Positions 49,903 to 59,844 of a stretch of DNA of 64,000 bases are shown in pieces. The translations under genes were made by a program, and so were the position numbers. This DNA is from Stentor roeselii (lineage: Eukaryota > Ciliophora > Heterotrichea > Heterotrichida > Stentoridae). The DNA is taken from the NCBI GenBank assembly GCA_006503475.1, contig RSEH01000215.1, forward strand, positions 20,039 through 84,038. Reading direction: 5' to 3'. The notes under the pieces were generated by a model that worked only from the letters and a program-made list of their open reading frames with translations, was not told the DNA's origin and searched no databases. Numbering within the stretch: the first letter of the stretch is position 1; every line of letters begins with the position of its first letter.

Positions 49903-50217
49903 ATGAAAGTTCCGAAAGTGCAGTCCCAGGTTTCTATTTGCATAATGGTCGCTGAGAGAAAAGTTATCCAGCCCTTGATGGAAGTCATGAAAATTCACAT
50001 TCAAAAGTCATTTAAAACTCAAGAAAAAAATGAAAAAATACAAGAAGATGAACAGAAAGAGGATCATTCAAGTGAAATATTTAAAGGACTTGAAATCAGT
50101 GATGTCAACTCAGAAGACGAGGTTGAACTATTGACTGAGAAAGGAAAGAGGGTGTCAGAATATTGCAATTTAAGCAGTTCTTCTATATCATCTGATAGAA
50201 GCTATGTGTTATGTTAA
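49903..50217 (+). CDS. Small acidic protein, function unknown
   Basis: 104 aa, no recognised domain. The N-terminal 40 residues are hydrophobic/helical (VSICIMVAERKVIQPLMEVMK), the middle is rich in Glu, Lys and Gln, and the C-terminus is Ser-rich, ending YVLC. It fills the gap between two minus-strand genes, with stop-to-stop distance of 38 nt to the Ca2+ ATPase gene. Support is limited to an open frame with plausible codon use. Confidence 0.45.
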   Translation: MKVPKVQSQVSICIMVAERKVIQPLMEVMKIHIQKSFKTQEKNEKIQEDEQKEDHSSEIFKGLEISDVNSEDEVELLTEKGKRVSEYCNLSSSSISSDRSYVLC

Positions 50218-50255
50218 GTAATGAGTATATCCATGAACAGTAAATTTAATAATCT

Positions 50256-53200
50256 CTAAACTACTGGATGAACTCTTCTTCCCATCAGGTCCATGCTTCT
50301 TCGAATAGACGAGGCTAGTCCAGGGCCTGCATTCGGATCTCTTTGTGCACTTCCCCAGTCTTTAAAGTACTTGCTAGGAATCAACAACAGGAAAAGTCTC
50401 CAAAACATAGGAACAGATCCAAAACCAAAACAAATCAACCATTGAATCCCAGTAAGTCCTAAGAAATGACAGCTAAAAGCCCAACTTCCCACTTCAACCA
50501 TCAGTATCTGAAACCCGATAGTAATAAACCAAATAATGATAAACATCGGGCTACTTTTCAGTCCTTGGAAAATATTCAGCTCGTCTTTGATCTTCCTCGC
50601 GTTGAACTCATTGAAAAGCTGCATTATGACGAAAATATTGAAAACGTAAGTAAAATGGCGACTTGGTCCAACTTCAGCATCTTTATACTTATCATAGTAA
50701 TCCTCCTCGCCATTCACATAGTAAAACCTTCCTGAAATCACATAATCTCCATTATTTTTCACAGACTTCTCACTATAATCACCATCTTCAATCAAAAAGT
50801 TCTCCCCTGCATAAACCAAAGCAAAAACAACCGCAAGTTCAATAAAAGCTTGTCCTAAAATATGCTTCCACATCAACTTTGTAACAATTGAAACATTCTT
50901 AGGAACTGGAGGCCTTTCAAGCATTTCTGGAGTAGGAGGCTGAGTTGCTAATGCAAGAGATGCAAAAGTGTCCATAATTAAATTGACCCAAAGCATCTGA
51001 ACTGCAGTTAAAGGTGATTGTTTTATTGTAACAGCACCAACAATAGCACAACTGACAGCGACGACATTGACAGTGAGTTGAAACTGAATGAATCTCTGAA
51101 TATTATCATAAATATTTCTGCCCCAGAGTATCGCACTTATAATAGAAGAAAAGTTATCATCAAGTAAGATTATTCCTGCTGCTTCTCGGGCAAGTTCAGT
51201 CCCAGCTATACCCATAGCGAAACCAATATCAGCTTTTTTAAGAGCAGGGGCATCGTTGGTCCCGTCGCCTGTGACGGCGACGACGTTTCCTAGTTGCATG
51301 AGTCCAGTGACGAGGGTGTACTTGTCTTCAGGTTGAGACCTGGCGAGGACATCAAGGTCATCAATAAACTTTTTGAACTCTTCCAAATTCTTTACAATAT
51401 CCGTTCTAATCTTCTGTCCAGGAGTTGCCTTTGCAGAATCCCTAGCACATTCACAGATATCAACAAGACAATTATTACAGATGACTCCTCCGACCCTTTC
51501 TCTAAACTCCTGCCCTTCCATAACAATTGAATTTTCTCCACAAATGATTCCGCATTCCTTAGCTATAGCGCGAGCAGTGATTTTATTATCACCTGTGACC
51601 ATCCTGACCTTGACTCCAGCGATTTTACATTTTTCGACAGCGGCAGGGACTTCAGGTCTTACAGGGTCCTTGATGCCGACGATTCCAAGACAAACAAGAG
51701 AGCCTTCTTCAACAAGAGGGAGTCCATTTTGCATTAAATTGAAATCGAACTTGTCAGGAATATCTCGATAAGCAAGACAAATAGTCCTAAGTCCATCTTC
51801 AGCCATTTCTCGAATGCACTTATCGCCCATCTTTTTTGTTTCACTTGTTAAAGAAGAGGTGGACCCGTCGAGGTTGAGGATGTAGTCACATTTAGAGAAG
51901 ACTACTTCACTTGCACCCATCATGTGAACACGTCGTTTTGACCCTTCTTCATCAAGGCTTATCACAATACTTGAACGTTTTCGTGAACTGCTGAAAGGAA
52001 AAACTTTTGTAGGTCTTTTTTTTATTTTTTCACGGATTTGGATGAAATCGTCATGACCGAATTTTATCAACATTTTAAGAAGAGCGATTTCTGTTTTAGA
52101 CCCGATTTCTCTAGATTCTTCAATTCGGGCATTTGTGTTCACACAGATGTTTTCTTTTAATTTGGAGAAGTACTCAGGGTTCATTGCGAAGTGCTTGTGG
52201 AAGTCAGGGATTATTTTACCTGAAGAGAGCCAATAGTGCTCAACTGTCATCACATTTGTTGTTAATGTTCCAGTCTTGTCTGAGCAGATCATGTTTGCCC
52301 CGCCCATTGTTTCACATGCATGAAAACGTTTAACGAGATTATTTTCTTTTTGCATTTTATTCACTGAGTACGCAAGAGATATCGTCACTGCCAAGGGAAG
52401 ACCTTCTGGAATAGCAACCACGAGGACTGTGAGACCGATAATAAGGAACCTCACCCAATCATTCGGATAAGTATCTTTCCAACCTTTTGTACTGTTTTCA
52501 ATCACGAATCTTAAAAACAACACGAAAACAGCGACCCCAGCACAAACAAGTCCGATTTTTGTGATAAAATCTGCAACTTTCTCTAATTTCAACTGAAGAG
52601 GAGTTTCCGGCTGCTGTTGAGAAGACAGGTCAGAAACTCTTCCTTCTACAGAGTTTTCTCCAATACAAAGTACAAGAAGTCTGCCTCTACCTTCAGCTAA
52701 AGTAGTTCCACTGATGCAAATAGGACTGGGAATAGTGTGATGTGAGTTTCCTTCATGGACTTTATCTCCACTTTCTAAGTGTTCATTTCGCAATTTAATG
52801 GCGTCTTTGTAAGAAACTTTTAAAACTTTATCATTTTCTCCTGTCATCGCAGCTTCATCAATTTCGACGTTACTGGAATCAATCAGGATACCATCAACGG
52901 GGATTATGTTTCCGTCGCTTATTTCTAAGATATCTCCAACTAGGATCTTGCTTGGGTGAAGATTCAGGTAAGCCCCTGAACGTAAAATTGTAACGTTTTG
53001 CCTGTTTGAGTAACTTTCTTGAAGTTGTTTGAACTTTCGGGATTTTTGGTAGTCATTTACCGACGTAACTGAAACAACTAAAAATACAGCAAAGACTATT
53101 GCGAAACCTTCTATCCAGGAATATGACCTGTGCTCAGGTTCTAAGGCTAATCCTAAAGCAAGTGAGATGGCTCCCATGATCATCAGGATAATCAGGATTT

Positions 53201-53492
53201 TATCTGAAATAGCATCCTTCACAAAGTCACAAAAGGTTTTCTCCTTCGCTTGCTTTCTCTTATTCTTCCCAAAATAAGCTTTTCTCTTCACAAAGTCAGT
53301 CCCAGTGAGTCCATTTGAAAAGTCGACATTCAGGAGGTCTTCAAAAATTTGAACTCCTCCGAATTTCTCCACTTTGTCTATATCTTCACAAAGAGTGCGG
53401 GTCCTGTAAGAGTCAATGATTCCAATGAGCTCAGCGATAGTAATTTTAAACCTGAGGCTGACAGACCTTGACAGTTCTTTTTCTGTTAGCAT
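50256..53492 (-). CDS. Plasma-membrane-type Ca2+ ATPase (P2B)
   Basis: 1078 aa P-type ATPase. Motifs in order: actuator-domain AAMTGEND; PEGLPLAVTISLAYSVNKM in TM4, the P2B calcium-binding sequence; phosphorylation site CSDKTGTLTTNVMTVE at about residue 403; KDPVRPEVP; MVTGDN; and the hinge GDGTNDAPALKKADIGFAMG. About ten TM segments. The NVVAVSCAIVGAV and MLWVNLIMDTFASLALATQPP region of TM5-6 is typical of PMCA. It exports Ca2+ from the cytosol using ATP. The C-terminal tail after the last TM is short (about 45 residues), so a long calmodulin-binding autoinhibitory tail like that of animal PMCA is absent. Start in TATAAATAAATG. Confidence 0.95.
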   Translation of the reverse strand: MLTEKELSRSVSLRFKITIAELIGIIDSYRTRTLCEDIDKVEKFGGVQIFEDLLNVDFSNGLTGTDFVKRKAYFGKNKRKQAKEKTFCDFVKDAISDKILIILMIMGAISLALGLALEPEHRSYSWIEGFAIVFAVFLVVSVTSVNDYQKSRKFKQLQESYSNRQNVTILRSGAYLNLHPSKILVGDILEISDGNIIPVDGILIDSSNVEIDEAAMTGENDKVLKVSYKDAIKLRNEHLESGDKVHEGNSHHTIPSPICISGTTLAEGRGRLLVLCIGENSVEGRVSDLSSQQQPETPLQLKLEKVADFITKIGLVCAGVAVFVLFLRFVIENSTKGWKDTYPNDWVRFLIIGLTVLVVAIPEGLPLAVTISLAYSVNKMQKENNLVKRFHACETMGGANMICSDKTGTLTTNVMTVEHYWLSSGKIIPDFHKHFAMNPEYFSKLKENICVNTNARIEESREIGSKTEIALLKMLIKFGHDDFIQIREKIKKRPTKVFPFSSSRKRSSIVISLDEEGSKRRVHMMGASEVVFSKCDYILNLDGSTSSLTSETKKMGDKCIREMAEDGLRTICLAYRDIPDKFDFNLMQNGLPLVEEGSLVCLGIVGIKDPVRPEVPAAVEKCKIAGVKVRMVTGDNKITARAIAKECGIICGENSIVMEGQEFRERVGGVICNNCLVDICECARDSAKATPGQKIRTDIVKNLEEFKKFIDDLDVLARSQPEDKYTLVTGLMQLGNVVAVTGDGTNDAPALKKADIGFAMGIAGTELAREAAGIILLDDNFSSIISAILWGRNIYDNIQRFIQFQLTVNVVAVSCAIVGAVTIKQSPLTAVQMLWVNLIMDTFASLALATQPPTPEMLERPPVPKNVSIVTKLMWKHILGQAFIELAVVFALVYAGENFLIEDGDYSEKSVKNNGDYVISGRFYYVNGEEDYYDKYKDAEVGPSRHFTYVFNIFVIMQLFNEFNARKIKDELNIFQGLKSSPMFIIIWFITIGFQILMVEVGSWAFSCHFLGLTGIQWLICFGFGSVPMFWRLFLLLIPSKYFKDWGSAQRDPNAGPGLASSIRRSMDLMGRRVHPVV

Positions 53493-53692
53493 TTATTTAT
53501 AACCATTGCCTAAAGGGTTATTGAAATCACTGCTTATCTATGCATTAAGTTCAATTCCAAATAATAATAAAACCTGTTTATTCTCAACTTTCAAGAGTCC
53601 AAATCAAAACTCTCTTCATTTCCAGGAACTCGAATAAAGTTAATAACGATTAACACCTTCAAGTAAATTCTAATTAATCAATAAAAATTCAT

Positions 53693-54328
53693 TTATAAGT
53701 ATTTTAGGAATCTCGAGCCTTCAGGCAAGGAATGTTTAAGTTTTCCTATAATTTGTTGCTGTGCTTTCGAAGTAAGTGCTTTTATCGCATAAGCTCCTGT
53801 CGCAAATGGATGACGAGCTCTTCTCTCCGAGACCGCCTTGGTCCTTTGTACTAACTGCAAAGAGTCTCCCATATTCTGCATTTCTTTCGGGCAGAAACTA
53901 TTGCGTATGGCAGGCAAGTTATCATTAGTCAGTTGAGGAATCTTTAAATTTGCAATCTCTCCAATTAAACTCTTTCTCACTTGCGCCATCAACGCCAAGT
54001 CCTTTGACATAATCACGTTTGAATAACGTAAAGTAGGGACTTTTTCAATAATTCTTCGAACTGGTGAAGGTTCTCCTAAGTCGATTCGAGCAGTGAAGGT
54101 CTGGTCGAGTAGTTTTTCATTATGAGAAGAAAAATCGATTGAACCTGGACGAAAAGACGAGTCAAATGACTTGTTTTGACTTTCAAAAGGTTCTTTTGAT
54201 AGTTTTTCTATGAGTTGTTTGTGGATTTGAGGTGTTATGAATCGCAAGGCTTCTGGACTTTTAGAACGTTTTCTGATTTTTATGTTTGGCAGGTCTGGGT
54301 TTCGTGATGAAGAACTTCCGATTCGCAT
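53693..54328 (-). CDS. Hypothetical basic protein
   Basis: 211 aa, no family recognised. Ser/Arg/Pro-rich N-terminus (IRKRSKSPEALRF), disordered middle, and a helical C-terminal part (ALTSKAQQQIIGKLKHSLPEG). No signal peptide or TM segment. It is divergent from the MGCF coiled-coil gene, with 91 nt between starts. The open frame and codon pattern are the only evidence. Confidence 0.6.
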   Translation of the reverse strand: MRIGSSSSRNPDLPNIKIRKRSKSPEALRFITPQIHKQLIEKLSKEPFESQNKSFDSSFRPGSIDFSSHNEKLLDQTFTARIDLGEPSPVRRIIEKVPTLRYSNVIMSKDLALMAQVRKSLIGEIANLKIPQLTNDNLPAIRNSFCPKEMQNMGDSLQLVQRTKAVSERRARHPFATGAYAIKALTSKAQQQIIGKLKHSLPEGSRFLKYL

Positions 54329-54419
54329 TAATTATGATGGAGTTGATGGAATTCGAAGGTTGAGAAAGGTGTTAAGAAAAAAGAGAGATTTTTGATAGAT
54401 TTAAAGATTATTAATAGAA

Positions 54420-55241
54420 ATGGGCTGCTTTCCTGTTAGTCACTCTGACATGCAGCTTAATGCTCAGTATGCCTTGGCAAAGGCGCACATCGAGAAACGC
54501 ATGGGGCTGAATCACCAGGTAAACGAACTGAAAATGACCAGGCAGTACTACTCGAACAACTCGGACTACAAGGACCAGAAGCAAATCGCAGTGATTAAGA
54601 AGTCTACTGTTACCACCTTGATCGACACTAAGCTCAAGCTTCAGTCTTTTTTTATGTCTGAAGCAGGACAGAACTTTAAAAGTCTTAACTTTTCAGAGGA
54701 CTCCTTAACGGACTTCTTTCAAAATACAAGATCTTTGGAAAATTTCTTATCTGATGAAATTTTTTCTTTATATGAAAAAATTCCTGAACTCAATGCAAAA
54801 CTTGAGGCACTTAAAGCAAGGAAAAAACATCTGAAATTTAAGTTTCAGGAAAATCAGGAAATTTTAAAGCAAACTCTTATTGCAAAAAGAAAAATTGTTC
54901 ATCAAAAAACTTTACTTTCTGAAGATTTTTCTATTTCTACGAATATTAGTAACCTTTCTTATAACTTTTCTGAAGGAGGGGCATTAACTGAGAGAAGTTT
55001 GCAGAAAACTATGGATAGGTTGAAGTGTATTCCTAGGTTAAGGAATCATCAGATGTACTTAATGTCGAAAATCATTTTAAAAAAAGAAATGACTTCGAGT
55101 TATCAACTCGCTAAGGCTAGTATTGAGAAAAAACTGGAAAAAGCTCATGAAAAAATCAAGACACTTGAAGGGAATCTTCAAGGAAGTCATAAGAAGTACT
55201 CAGAAGTTGAATTGGACTTACTGCTTAGCAGGTATCTTTAA
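54420..55241 (+). CDS. N-myristoylated (MGC) coiled-coil protein
   Basis: 273 aa starting MGCFPVSH, predicting dual acylation at Gly2 and Cys3. The remainder is almost wholly helical, with coiled coil at about 110-170 (YEKIPELNAKLEALKARKK) and 220-260. A YxLAKAxIEKxL motif occurs twice, near the N-terminus (YALAKAHIEKRM) and near the C-terminus (YQLAKASIEKKL), suggesting an internal repeat. Membrane-tethered structural role inferred. Start context ATTAATAGAAATG. Confidence 0.75.
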   Translation: MGCFPVSHSDMQLNAQYALAKAHIEKRMGLNHQVNELKMTRQYYSNNSDYKDQKQIAVIKKSTVTTLIDTKLKLQSFFMSEAGQNFKSLNFSEDSLTDFFQNTRSLENFLSDEIFSLYEKIPELNAKLEALKARKKHLKFKFQENQEILKQTLIAKRKIVHQKTLLSEDFSISTNISNLSYNFSEGGALTERSLQKTMDRLKCIPRLRNHQMYLMSKIILKKEMTSSYQLAKASIEKKLEKAHEKIKTLEGNLQGSHKKYSEVELDLLLSRYL

Positions 55242-55573
55242 TGTCCGACTTTAGAATAGATATGAAAGAATTATGAATTTATTCTATTTATTAAATCTTG
55301 CTATCTAAGGTAATCATTAATTTGATAAACCTTTAAAACATTCAATCCTTAAACTTTTCATAAATTTTTCTGATAATTTTCAATACCCTAAAATTTTCTC
55401 AATTTTATTTACAAGAATCATTAAAATCATTCTTCCTTTCCTCAATTTATTTACAAGAATCCCTAAACATCATTAAAAACATTCCTCTAACTTAAAACAT
55501 ATAAACTAACTCACAAATTCCTTTAAAATAATATTCCGCTAAACTCTTTCCAATAAGAATCTTTTAAATATAA
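55242..55573. other. Intergenic, no gene seen
   Basis: AT-rich. The last 200 nt on the plus strand are very G-poor and end TTAAATATAAATG at the next start. A CCTC/TTTATTTACAAGAATC segment occurs twice (about 55405 and 55447), a short local duplication. Confidence 0.5.
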
Positions 55574-56278
55574 ATGGACAGCCGAGCAGTTAACGCAGGA
55601 CCCAGCCTGCCAAGCGAATGTCAAATAATAAAATTCCAGTCTTCCAGGCCTTTAGAAAACCAGAATCGCAAGACAAACATCGTACTCGGAACTCACAAAG
55701 TTTCAATGAAAACTGAGGCTTCAACTAAATTCAAAAACCCTGAAAATAAATCTTTAGAAGCCTCTGACCAGCAAAAAAACTCTGAAGTTTCTACTGATAA
55801 GAAAAGTGCCTCGAAGGGACTTAGTTTTGGAAACTTTTCAACTGACTATAAAACAACTGCTGCTTCTTCGTACGCCAGTCATAGGCCTGGAGAGGTTCAG
55901 AGACTTGTGTCTACTCCTGGAAATAATATCTTCTTCGGAGGGTATAAAGTTCAGATGACTTCCACTGGGCATTCTGAGTTTAGCGCCAAAAAAACGGAAA
56001 AATTGTCCAAGGATGAAATGGGAAAAATTAAAGATCATCATCGGAACTCGCATTTTGTGGTCGGGTCATATGAATCAGGCTACGACACAACAAGCAAGCA
56101 ATACGCAGGTGAACAAACTGAGCAGATAAAGTTCATCCCCGATACCAAGTCACACGTTATTTTCGGTAGTTACAAGGGTAAAGAAATCAAGAAGGAAAAA
56201 ACCTTAAAAAACAAACCATTCGTCAGAAACTACAGCCAAAGAGTCTCCGACGATAGAAAGAAGAAAATTTTGTTTTAG
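55574..56278 (+). CDS. Repeat protein resembling axonemal microtubule-associated (SAXO/MIP-type) proteins
   Basis: 234 aa with about five degenerate repeats of the form [HN]-x-hydrophobic-[FL]-G-[TSGN]-[YHF]-x5-[TS]-T: NIVLGTHKVSMKTEAST, LSFGNFSTDYKTTAASSY, NIFFGGYKVQMTSTG, HFVVGSYESGYDTTSKQY and HVIFGSYKGKEI. Short G/Y/T repeats with alternating units resemble those of proteins bound in or on axonemal microtubules such as TEX45 and PPP1R32/SAXO4. Basic, low hydrophobicity, no TM. Family assignment is by pattern only; neighbours include a SHIPPO-repeat protein. Confidence 0.6.
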   Translation: MDSRAVNAGPSLPSECQIIKFQSSRPLENQNRKTNIVLGTHKVSMKTEASTKFKNPENKSLEASDQQKNSEVSTDKKSASKGLSFGNFSTDYKTTAASSYASHRPGEVQRLVSTPGNNIFFGGYKVQMTSTGHSEFSAKKTEKLSKDEMGKIKDHHRNSHFVVGSYESGYDTTSKQYAGEQTEQIKFIPDTKSHVIFGSYKGKEIKKEKTLKNKPFVRNYSQRVSDDRKKKILF

Positions 56279-56319
56279 CCTTAGATGTATTAAGAAATAA
56301 GTTACTTTACTTAATAAAT

Positions 56320-57108
56320 CTAATCCCCATCAGAAATATCAGGATCAACATACTTCGGATTAGATTCTTTCAATATTGTCTTTTCCCATTCAATCAACTG
56401 TCTAATCGCTTCACTATCTTCATCCTCCTTCATCTGCCTTTCTCTATCTTTCCACTTAATCCTCATAGGATGAGTGGCTTCATAGCTTAAAACAGTAGCA
56501 AAGTCATTATTCGCAGCACTTTTTCCTTGATGAGGCACTCGACTAGCGACAGTGCTTCCAGTGATAAGGCCTCCTTCTCGATAAAAGCCAGAAGAATGTT
56601 CAGGTTTTTTATAAGACTTGTCTCCTAAGGACTTTACGTCGAGTCCATTTCTCATCTGTTCCAGTCCTTCGACTCGGACTTTTCTTCCTATTTGGGTCTG
56701 GTGAAAGTTGTACTCGTCGGTTGGTAAGTCTTGGATTCTTTTACCTGTTTCGCTTAAAACTGTCTTCATATGAATACGGTATTCGGAGACTTCATCGGGG
56801 AAGGATTGGATTATGTGCTTTTTCTCTGCTCTTGGCTTTACTTCTGAGAACTCTGGGTCCATTCTTTTGATGCCTGAAGGTTTCGGTGGAATAACAAAAG
56901 CTTCAGTTTTTTTGAAACAGGGACGCCATGAAGATATTGTCTGACATTCAGATGACTCAAAGTGACGACGTCCTTTCAAGCGCTCCAGCCCGATGTTGGT
57001 CTCACCGAGAAGACCTGGGGACTCAGTTGGGGCCCCATATTCAGGGTTGATTATTTTACGAGAACCTTTGAAACGTTGTGATGTCTGGCCTGCCCATTCT
57101 TGATTCAT
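56320..57108 (-). CDS. Hypothetical charged protein, possibly ciliary
   Basis: 262 aa, not recognised. Short Pro/Gly/Tyr-containing segments (NPEYGAPTESPGLLGE, SSGFYREGGLITGSTVAS) look like the loop-type sequences of microtubule inner proteins, and the C-terminus is acidic and helical, ending DPDISDGD. No TM or signal peptide. Convergent with the axonemal-repeat-like gene, 41 nt apart. The ciliary suggestion comes from sequence style and neighbours only. Confidence 0.6.
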   Translation of the reverse strand: MNQEWAGQTSQRFKGSRKIINPEYGAPTESPGLLGETNIGLERLKGRRHFESSECQTISSWRPCFKKTEAFVIPPKPSGIKRMDPEFSEVKPRAEKKHIIQSFPDEVSEYRIHMKTVLSETGKRIQDLPTDEYNFHQTQIGRKVRVEGLEQMRNGLDVKSLGDKSYKKPEHSSGFYREGGLITGSTVASRVPHQGKSAANNDFATVLSYEATHPMRIKWKDRERQMKEDEDSEAIRQLIEWEKTILKESNPKYVDPDISDGD

Positions 57109-57425
57109 TTTAGTTTATTTGAATGAATTGAGAATAGAATTGATAAAAAGGTGTTAGAGTGAAGACTGTTTAGGTTCAGTGATATTCAAGTGGCATATTG
57201 TTTAAATAATTAAATATTTTCAAAGAATTTGAAGGGATTTAATAATTTAAGTTATGAGTAGAATTAATAAATGATTGAAATTTATGATCAGAATTAGTCA
57301 AACACCAGAAAAATATCAATTTTTTATTTTCAGGTAAGAAATAATTAACTAAAGAATCTCTTTAAACGAAAATTATGCTGAAGTTTTTGAGGTCTATTAA
57401 ATACTTAAATAATTATTGATAATTC
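57109..57425. other. Intergenic, no gene seen
   Basis: AT-rich divergent spacer between two unknown genes. C-poor near the minus-strand start, no G-free leader on the other side. No ORF or RNA gene supported. Confidence 0.5.
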
Positions 57426-58247
57426 ATGAAATCTCAGGCTAACTCTTACAAATCGAAAAGACCGCCATCAATGAGAGGAACTAAGCAATCTAGTCCAATT
57501 ATTCAAACTCCAACCAAATCAAATTCCACAGTATCCAGTCAAATAAGCCCAACCTCAACAGTAAGACTGATTTGTTCAAGCAAGCGAGTATGCAACTCAA
57601 AAAAATCTCTTCAAAAGTCTCCAGATTCAATCCAAAGCAAAAAAACAAGCACAGAAGAAACCCAATCATCTCCAAACGTATCATCTCTTGCGATTCGACT
57701 GAAACTAGAACCCAAAAGTTCACCTCGAAGAAGTTTAAAATCACGTCCAGACAGTATAAAGCCATTTGTGCTAAAATACGATGAAGAGGCTTCAAAAGGA
57801 AACTCAAGTCGAGTGAATTCCCCGACTTGCCAAAAGTTTTTCCTTACTTTAAACGAAGACGCAATTCAAAGACCGTATTTAAATCAACAGTTTTCCAAGA
57901 TATCTTATAAGGAAAGTTCTTATAGTGAAAGGATGGAATATTGGAGGAAAAAGAAGGTCGAACAGTATAAAATTGCGAAAAATATTGAAAGCTTTCGAAA
58001 TTCGGATGTTGTTTCACCTAAGAGGCAATCAGTGAAGGATCCTGGAAATGAGGGAAAATGTGAGAATGTGAAAAGGATCTTAGAAAGACTTAGGGCTCGT
58101 GGCGATAAGAATGGGGTGGAATGCTTTCATAAGACTTCGAATGAAGAGGATGAAATTATGATACTTAATAGAATTCCTGGATCTTTTTCCTATTCTAATA
58201 CTCCGAAGAGTATGAAGCATAAAGTTTTAATTAAAATGCTTAAGTAG
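57426..58247 (+). CDS. Disordered Ser-Pro-rich protein
   Basis: 273 aa. The first 115 residues are Ser/Lys-rich with many SP and TP sites (SSPIIQTPTKS, KSPDSIQSKK, SSPRRSLKS), typical of proline-directed kinase substrates. The second half is more ordered, with a charged helical stretch (ERMEYWRKKKVEQYKIAKNIESFR) and VKRILERLRARGD. No known domain. Start context TTGATAATTCATG. Confidence 0.6.
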   Translation: MKSQANSYKSKRPPSMRGTKQSSPIIQTPTKSNSTVSSQISPTSTVRLICSSKRVCNSKKSLQKSPDSIQSKKTSTEETQSSPNVSSLAIRLKLEPKSSPRRSLKSRPDSIKPFVLKYDEEASKGNSSRVNSPTCQKFFLTLNEDAIQRPYLNQQFSKISYKESSYSERMEYWRKKKVEQYKIAKNIESFRNSDVVSPKRQSVKDPGNEGKCENVKRILERLRARGDKNGVECFHKTSNEEDEIMILNRIPGSFSYSNTPKSMKHKVLIKMLK

Positions 58248-58950
58248 GTGGGGATTAAAACAGCTTGGGGCAGTTAACAGCTGAAATCTTTTAGAATGAC
58301 TCGAAAATTGAGATAGAATAGATGAGAGTACTTCGATTTGATTTATATAGATAAGCAATTATTGAACTAGAGAAATTTAGGATTTATAATCTTATCATTG
58401 ATCAAAAAAGTTGAAATAATATAAGTTTTTAAATAATTGTTGTTAAATACCTACAAAAGTACTGTCCTAAACTTTTCTATGTATTTTTTGAATTCCTCAA
58501 ATATTTCTCAATTTTCAAATAATTTTATTAATAATCTACATATTCAATACAAGCATTAATATTCAAATTAAGTTCTTATTAAACTAACTCAACCTAATCC
58601 CTTCAAAATATTTACTTTTGCTAAATCCAACATTCTAAAATCGTTGATAACATAAAAACATCTCATAAAATTCCAACCCCCATTAAATCTGGTTTTTTCT
58701 CATCCTTCAAAAAAATTTTCTCTAGTTTAAAACGTATAATTTAAATCCTTTTTAACCAATTCAAATTTAAATAAAATCCCACATCATCCAAATTTTAAAA
58801 GAAATTCATAATCCTCAAACATCTAAAATTCCAAACCACTCCACAATCCCCAATCTAAAATCTCCATTTCCATCTCTCCATTAAATCCCAGAAATAAAAA
58901 TCCTTCTCAAACTACCCTTCTCAAAAAGAGCCATATTCATAATTCTTATA
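58248..58950. other. 700-nt intergenic stretch, no gene recognised
   Basis: AT-rich; the final 270 nt before the DHHC gene are nearly devoid of G on the plus strand and end AATTCTTATAATG. No RNA gene or supported ORF. Confidence 0.5.
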
Positions 58951-59808
58951 ATGGATACGTCTCAGAAACAAGACCTGAGCTCCTCAGTTGGTAAAAAACT
59001 TTACGAAATATGGCCTGGCAAGAACCTTTTTTTCCTTGACGGTCGGCTGATGCTAGGCCCATCATCCGGTTTGAAGTGGCCGATAACGACCCTATTCACA
59101 TTGGTCGTTCTTGAATTCTTTTTCAACCTTTTCATCAGTCCCTATCTTTGGTCAAGAGTCTCAAAAACCTTCCCAATTTTATCAAGTCTTCTTTTTTTCT
59201 TTTCAATGCTTTTCATGGTTCTCGCAATGTTGACAGATCCAGGAATTATTCCAAGACGTGAAATTTTTGAAGCTTTTGGAGTCATTCCTGATGTTCTTTC
59301 CTCTGAAGGTGAAGAAAAAAAAAGATTTTGCAAGACTTGCAAGATTTTTAGACCTTCTCGATCGAATCATTGTCGGACATGTGATAACTGTGTGGAGGTG
59401 TTTGACCATCATTGTGTTGTTTTGAATACTTGTATTGGAAAAAATAACTACAAATGGTTTTTCGCGTTGTTGGTTAGTCTTACTTTGCACGGGGCGATGA
59501 GTATCTGTGGATTGTTTTTGTTTTTATTTTATCATGGAGGAGAAGACAGGGTGAAGAGATCTCGTAAGATTTACTTAGTTGTTGGAAATGATACTTTTTT
59601 AATACTTGTTGCTGTTATTTTGACACTTGCCATTATTTTGATTACTTTGTTTGTGTTGTTACTTTGTTTGTTCCATAGCTATATTTCTTTTAGTGGAGAA
59701 ACTACTAAAGAGTATCGACTTAACCTTGGAAAAGGCATCAATCGAGGCCTTATTAATGGCAAGTATTGGTTTAATCCAAGACTTGTAATTCATACAGTCC
59801 AGATATAG
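58951..59808 (+). CDS. DHHC palmitoyltransferase
   Basis: 285 aa with four TM helices (about 47-65, 70-88, 168-190 and 212-240). The cysteine-rich domain between TM2 and TM3 reads CKTCKIFRPSRSNHCRTCDNCVEVFDHHC, with the catalytic DHHC at about residues 151-154, followed by NTCIGKNNYKWF. The usual PW after DHHC is VV. The enzyme transfers palmitate to cysteines of membrane-associated proteins, and four MGC/MGN-type candidate substrates lie in this window (coincidence is possible). It resembles ZDHHC9/14/18-type proteins in layout. Tandem SHIPPO gene begins 36 nt after the stop. Confidence 0.95.
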   Translation: MDTSQKQDLSSSVGKKLYEIWPGKNLFFLDGRLMLGPSSGLKWPITTLFTLVVLEFFFNLFISPYLWSRVSKTFPILSSLLFFFSMLFMVLAMLTDPGIIPRREIFEAFGVIPDVLSSEGEEKKRFCKTCKIFRPSRSNHCRTCDNCVEVFDHHCVVLNTCIGKNNYKWFFALLVSLTLHGAMSICGLFLFLFYHGGEDRVKRSRKIYLVVGNDTFLILVAVILTLAIILITLFVLLLCLFHSYISFSGETTKEYRLNLGKGINRGLINGKYWFNPRLVIHTVQI

Positions 59809-59844
59809 AATTAGATGCTAATTAATTATATTGAATTGTGAGTA